Of a DNA stretch of 64,000 bases, positions 61,416-64,000 are shown piece by piece; position 1 is the first letter of the stretch; every line of letters begins with the position of its first letter. Source of the DNA: Lachnospiraceae bacterium UBA7050 (GTDB lineage: Bacteria; Bacillota; Clostridia; Lachnospirales; Lachnospiraceae). A model generated the notes under the pieces. That model had not been told where the DNA came from, searched no databases, and saw only the letters and a list, made by a program, of their open reading frames with translations. A program made the position numbers and the translations under genes. Location of the stretch: assembly GCA_002493905.1 (NCBI GenBank), contig DLAJ01000017.1, positions 232,935 through 296,934 on the forward strand, read 5' to 3'.

Positions 61416-61444
61416 ATCGTATATATCGACATAAATGCGAACAA
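61416..61444 (-). promoter_or_regulatory. Possible promoter of the regulator-kinase pair
   Basis: TTGTTC (61439-61444) and TACGAT (61416-61421) with a 17-base spacer. Moderate match only. Confidence 0.4.
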
Positions 61445-61584
61445 AGTTCCGTTAATGCCGCAAACGGACATTTCGGTGTAATGACCGTAATGATCGTATC
61501 CGGTTCATACAAACTAATGATGCCTGCATTTCCGCATTTTCCTATTCATTATGAGTTTCCAGCGTGAGACATCTGCCTCCCGCA

Positions 61585-61618
61585 AAAAACATCAGAAGGG
61601 GCAGGATACCCTGCCCCT
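61585..61618 (-). terminator. Terminator of the MFS gene
   Basis: AGGGGCAGG and CCTGCCCCT form a 9-base GC-rich stem with a 4-base loop. The − strand continues TCTGATGTTTTTT. Confidence 0.85.
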
Positions 61619-61631
61619 CCATATCAGCCAG

Positions 61632-62909
61632 TCAGTTTAATTTCTTTATTTCCCGGTTGAAACAGGATGCCATGCTTACCGTAAAGCCGCATATTCCGGT
61701 GCATAGGAACATTGCCGCCATGCCGCTTCCGGCACCATCCCCTACTAATATTCCTAACATTTCCGCAATCCTGTTCCCGGAGGCCATAAAAGGTTCAAAG
61801 ACGTAATCTGCCAGATAACCTCCCAGGATAATTCCAACCGGAATCGTGCTGTACTGGATGGCATTCCTGACCGCAAATACCCTCCCCTGCATAACGTCCG
61901 GAATCTTACGATACAATATCGTATTCTGGGATGCCTGTATAAAAGGGATCGGCAGGCTTGCAGCAACCGCCGCCGCCGACCACCAGAATACATTTTTCCC
62001 AACTGCCATCATCAGATCACCGAACAGAAATGACAATGCCGCCGGAACATAAATTGCCGCAGCCTTATGGCGGCTTTCCTTCTTTACGGAGACAATCATG
62101 CCCCCTGCAATCCCGCCTATGCCCATGCAGGCATTTACCGTTCCAAGTACAATGCTGTTTCCCGAGCTTCTTGCCAGAATCATCGGTGATAAAATATTCT
62201 CATAGGTCAGCCTTGAACAGAAATTGATCAGCGCCATCGTAAGCATGATGTAAAATATGCCTTTTTCCTTTTTTAGGAAATCAAATCCCTCCACCATTCC
62301 GGCAAATGGGGAACTGTACTTCTTTTCCTGCGCCTGTTCCGGGATCGTGATAAAAAACAGCAATATGCAAAAGGCAAAGACAAAGCTCGCCAGATCGATC
62401 AGCAGGATAAGAGGAAGCCCGCCTGCCGCAAACAGGAACGCCGCCAGCATAGGGCTGAATACCACAATAAGATTATTGGAAAAAGAATTCATCCCGCTGA
62501 TATTTGAAATCTTCTCCTTTGGTACAAGCCTTCCTGTTGCCACTGCGGATGCCGGCTGCTGAAAGGCATTCGTTATGCCAACCACCGCATTTATGACATA
62601 GATAATCCAGACCTCCAGGCACCCTGTAAGCAGAAATGCCAATACTGCCAGTGAACCAGCCGCCGCAATGCTGTCTGAGACCAGCATGATTGTTTTCTTC
62701 TTATGCCTGTCTATAAAACTGCCGACAAACAGGCTTAAAAGCACATACGGCACATAATTGCAAAAGGACATCAGCGAAACGGACATTGCAGAATGACTCT
62801 GTCCATACGCCCATAAAACAAGCGCAAACCCGGTCATGGAGCTTCCAAGTCCCGATACGCTCTGGCTTAACCACAAAATAATATATTTCCGAAACGATTT
62901 TTCTTCCAT
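61632..62909 (-). CDS. MFS efflux transporter, Mef-like
   Basis: 425 residues with about 12 membrane helices. The loop between helices 2 and 3 has GSFIDRHKKKTIMLVSD, the MFS signature of DHA3-type drug exporters. The N-terminus KYIILWLSQSVSGLGSSMTGFAL and overall pattern resemble macrolide efflux (Mef) proteins. The ATG follows GGAGAA. A 26-codon leader peptide and alternative hairpins upstream suggest induction by a ribosome-targeting compound (inference). Confidence 0.88.
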   Translation of the reverse strand: MEEKSFRKYIILWLSQSVSGLGSSMTGFALVLWAYGQSHSAMSVSLMSFCNYVPYVLLSLFVGSFIDRHKKKTIMLVSDSIAAAGSLAVLAFLLTGCLEVWIIYVINAVVGITNAFQQPASAVATGRLVPKEKISNISGMNSFSNNLIVVFSPMLAAFLFAAGGLPLILLIDLASFVFAFCILLFFITIPEQAQEKKYSSPFAGMVEGFDFLKKEKGIFYIMLTMALINFCSRLTYENILSPMILARSSGNSIVLGTVNACMGIGGIAGGMIVSVKKESRHKAAAIYVPAALSFLFGDLMMAVGKNVFWWSAAAVAASLPIPFIQASQNTILYRKIPDVMQGRVFAVRNAIQYSTIPVGIILGGYLADYVFEPFMASGNRIAEMLGILVGDGAGSGMAAMFLCTGICGFTVSMASCFNREIKKLN

Positions 62910-62943
62910 TGAATTTTCTCCATTCTATTCTTTATTTTTTAGA

Positions 62944-63023
62944 ATAAAAAGTACAAAATCCAATGTGGACGATAGTTTTTATCTCTGTACAATTTTCGTC
63001 CAGTCACCAGACTTTGTACAGAG
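62944..63023 (-). promoter_or_regulatory. Leader attenuator with mutually exclusive hairpins
   Basis: Structure A pairs CTCTGTACAA with TTGTACAGAG (63014-63023 and 62983-62992). Structure B pairs GTACAAAGTC (63010-63019) with GATTTTGTAC (62951-62960) and, inside it, TGGACGA (62996-63002) with TCGTCCA (62966-62972), then runs into TTTTTAT, a terminator. A and B share the GTACAA segment and cannot coexist. Confidence 0.75.
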
Positions 63024-63059
63024 ACCTTTGCTTAAGTCAATCAGTAAATAACAGAGCAT
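62979..63059 (-). CDS. 26-residue leader peptide upstream of the MFS gene
   Basis: An open frame beginning MLCYLLIDLSKGLCTK and ending ...TKIVQR, with a strong ribosome site (GGGGAGG eight bases before ATG). Its codons span the hairpin arms of the attenuator, so the position of a ribosome on it decides which structure forms. It lies 36 bases after the promoter −10 element. Small hydrophobic leaders of this kind precede erm, cat and mef-type resistance genes (family knowledge). Its own sequence matches none that I recall. Confidence 0.75.
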   Translation of the reverse strand: MLCYLLIDLSKGLCTKSGDWTKIVQR

Positions 63060-63093
63060 CGTTTCCACCTCCCCGGTTATCTTTTCGCAAGAC

Positions 63094-63122
63094 AGTATAA
63101 CATGAAAATTTCTTTATAGCAA
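63094..63122 (-). promoter_or_regulatory. Promoter of the leader peptide and MFS gene
   Basis: TTGCTA (63117-63122) and TATACT (63094-63099) with a 17-base spacer. Confidence 0.75.
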
Positions 63123-63182
63123 TTCATCTACGAAAGCAATAAATCACTAAAAATGACTTCAAACCTATAGAAATGGCAGACC

Positions 63183-63227
63183 GCCGCATATGGTGGATGA
63201 AGTCCATCGTGCAGCGGCTAGTTTTTT
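63183..63227 (+). terminator. Orphan + strand terminator-like hairpin
   Basis: GCCGC (63183-63187) pairs with GCGGC (63214-63218), with inner ATGGTGGA/TCCATCGT wobble pairing, followed by TAGTTTTTT on the + strand. No + strand gene precedes it. On the − strand it lies 10 bases after the DUF2000 stop but lacks a T-run. Confidence 0.55.
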
Positions 63228-63236
63228 GTGTGTTCT

Positions 63237-63659
63237 TTATCTGAGCAGCGCTATACTTCCCGTCAACTTGTTGATCTTCTTTTTTGTGCCGCAGATAGCA
63301 ATCCCATAATAATTCAGTTCTGTTTCCGAAACATCCTTCATCTTTTCAATAAACTCATCATAGGTCTTGCACCCCTGCGCAAGGTCTGAAAAATCCACCA
63401 CCGTCAAGTCCGAAAACTCCGGTTCATACAGCTTCTCACGGATAGACTTGATCACCTCCACATTTCCCTTTAAGATTGGCACAGGAAATTCAATGATCCC
63501 CAAATGACCGCTGCCCGTCCTGTCATACACATCCGCACCTACAATCTCCGGCATCTGCTTCCCCAGCGTAATGCCCATGATCGCCGCCGTGTTCGCTATG
63601 ATGCCAAGCGGCAGATTCTCGTCAATCACCATGACACATTTTTCATTCTGTAAATCCAT
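63237..63659 (-). CDS. DUF2000-family protein
   Basis: 140 residues, soluble. The pattern MVIDENLPLGIIANTAAIMGITLG, EIVGADVYD and GIIEFPVPILKGN (in parts) fits DUF2000, whose members resemble peptidyl-tRNA hydrolase-type folds. Function unknown. AGGAGG lies eight bases before the ATG, inside the end of the preceding gene (17-base overlap), so the two are coupled. Confidence 0.8.
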   Translation of the reverse strand: MDLQNEKCVMVIDENLPLGIIANTAAIMGITLGKQMPEIVGADVYDRTGSGHLGIIEFPVPILKGNVEVIKSIREKLYEPEFSDLTVVDFSDLAQGCKTYDEFIEKMKDVSETELNYYGIAICGTKKKINKLTGSIALLR

Positions 63660-63984
63660 CTTTCAATCCTCCTGTTCTTTGGAGAATTTCTCCTCCCACG
63701 CCGCATTTTTCCAGCCCGTACCCATTGTCCGTAAGGATGGGACTCAGGTGGTAATTGGTATGCTCCACAATGCGGAACACACACCTTGCCCCGCACTGGC
63801 GGCCGATCTCTTTGCACCTGTGTATATTCTCCGGGATATCCCCATCCGAAAATTTGTAATACAGCGGATAAACTAAAAGCCATCCTTCCATTCTTTTCAG
63901 CACCCATCCCCGGCAAATTAAAGTTTCCCTGTCAGAAAACAGGCTGATGATCTGCTCCTCCGTCCTTATTGCAGGCTCATTCAC
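63643..63984 (-). CDS. Short GNAT-like N-terminal domain protein, start uncertain
   Basis: 113 residues from the GTG at 63984, which has AAGGAG about ten bases upstream (another GTG lies at 63993). The segment LICRGWVLKRMEGWLLVYPLYY...FRIVEHTNYHLSPILTDNGY (in parts) resembles the first half of some GNAT acetyltransferases, without the acetyl-CoA-binding half. It overlaps DUF2000. It may be a short family partner of DUF2000 or a truncated acetyltransferase. It lies at the window edge, so an upstream extension is possible. Confidence 0.55.
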   Translation of the reverse strand: MNEPAIRTEEQIISLFSDRETLICRGWVLKRMEGWLLVYPLYYKFSDGDIPENIHRCKEIGRQCGARCVFRIVEHTNYHLSPILTDNGYGLEKCGVGGEILQRTGGLKDGFTE

Positions 63985-64000
63985 TGTTCCCACTCTCCTT

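Noticed and set aside
1..64000. tRNA, rRNA, IS element or prophage
   Set aside because: No tRNA-like cloverleaf, rRNA segment, transposase or phage structural gene was recognised by reading; a tool-based scan was not possible.

Overview
The window looks like chromosomal DNA of an anaerobic Firmicute in class Clostridia, most likely a Lachnospiraceae-type gut bacterium. The reasons are purine-rich Shine-Dalgarno sites, sigma-A promoters with 17-base spacers, LytTR/GHKL two-component pairs, the GH127 and permuted GH3 glycosidases, a clostridial Cys-rich peptide maturation cassette and the protein flavour throughout. Genus assignment is inference only. No rRNA, tRNA, IS element, prophage or CRISPR array was seen.

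Layout. 0-6.8 kb: an HD-GYP-type protein, then a heterodimeric ABC exporter pair with an AgrC/AgrA-like sensor and LytTR regulator. 6.9-21.4 kb: housekeeping metabolism (serCA; leuB-ilvD-ilvB followed by an L,D-transpeptidase; yajC, tgt, a VanY-like carboxypeptidase; aroC; a DHH phosphoesterase; a small helical-bundle protein). 21.5-31.5 kb: a chemosensory operon (PAS kinase, HD-GYP regulator, CheR, CheB, CheY, CheA, CheW, MCP, Hpt), with no flagellar genes in view. 31.6-42.6 kb: a twelve-gene ribosomally synthesised peptide (RiPP) operon, the most unusual region. 42.7-49.7 kb: carbohydrate genes (alpha/beta hydrolase, permuted GH3, GH127, divergent AraC regulator). 49.7-52.1 kb: an ECF S-component divergent from a MocR regulator, with overlapping palindromic operators. 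52.2-58.3 kb: an ABC-2 trio, a translationally coupled AraC-ClpP pair, and a TetR-controlled pair of membrane proteins. 58.7-64 kb: a coiled-coil hypothetical, a second GHKL/LytTR system, an MFS efflux pump with a leader-peptide attenuator, a DUF2000 protein and a GNAT-like fragment.

How the genes work together. The RiPP operon reads, from its promoter near 42.63 kb leftwards: ABC exporter, radical SAM/SPASM maturase (CcpM-like), a TIGR04066-like maturation protein, an acyl-carrier-related protein lacking the pantetheine serine, Cys-rich precursor A, Cys-rich precursor B, ABC-2 permease 3, a cytoplasmic subtilisin-like protease, permease 2, one ABC ATPase, Cys-rich precursor C, permease 1. 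The three precursors share an SV(E/Q)AYA junction before a run of alternating cysteines. The three permeases are paralogues that must share one ATPase. I infer a modified peptide family made, cleaved and exported by the operon, with the permease set giving immunity or a second export route. The second highlight is a 26-codon leader peptide with mutually exclusive hairpins ahead of the MFS pump, which resembles antibiotic-inducible attenuation.
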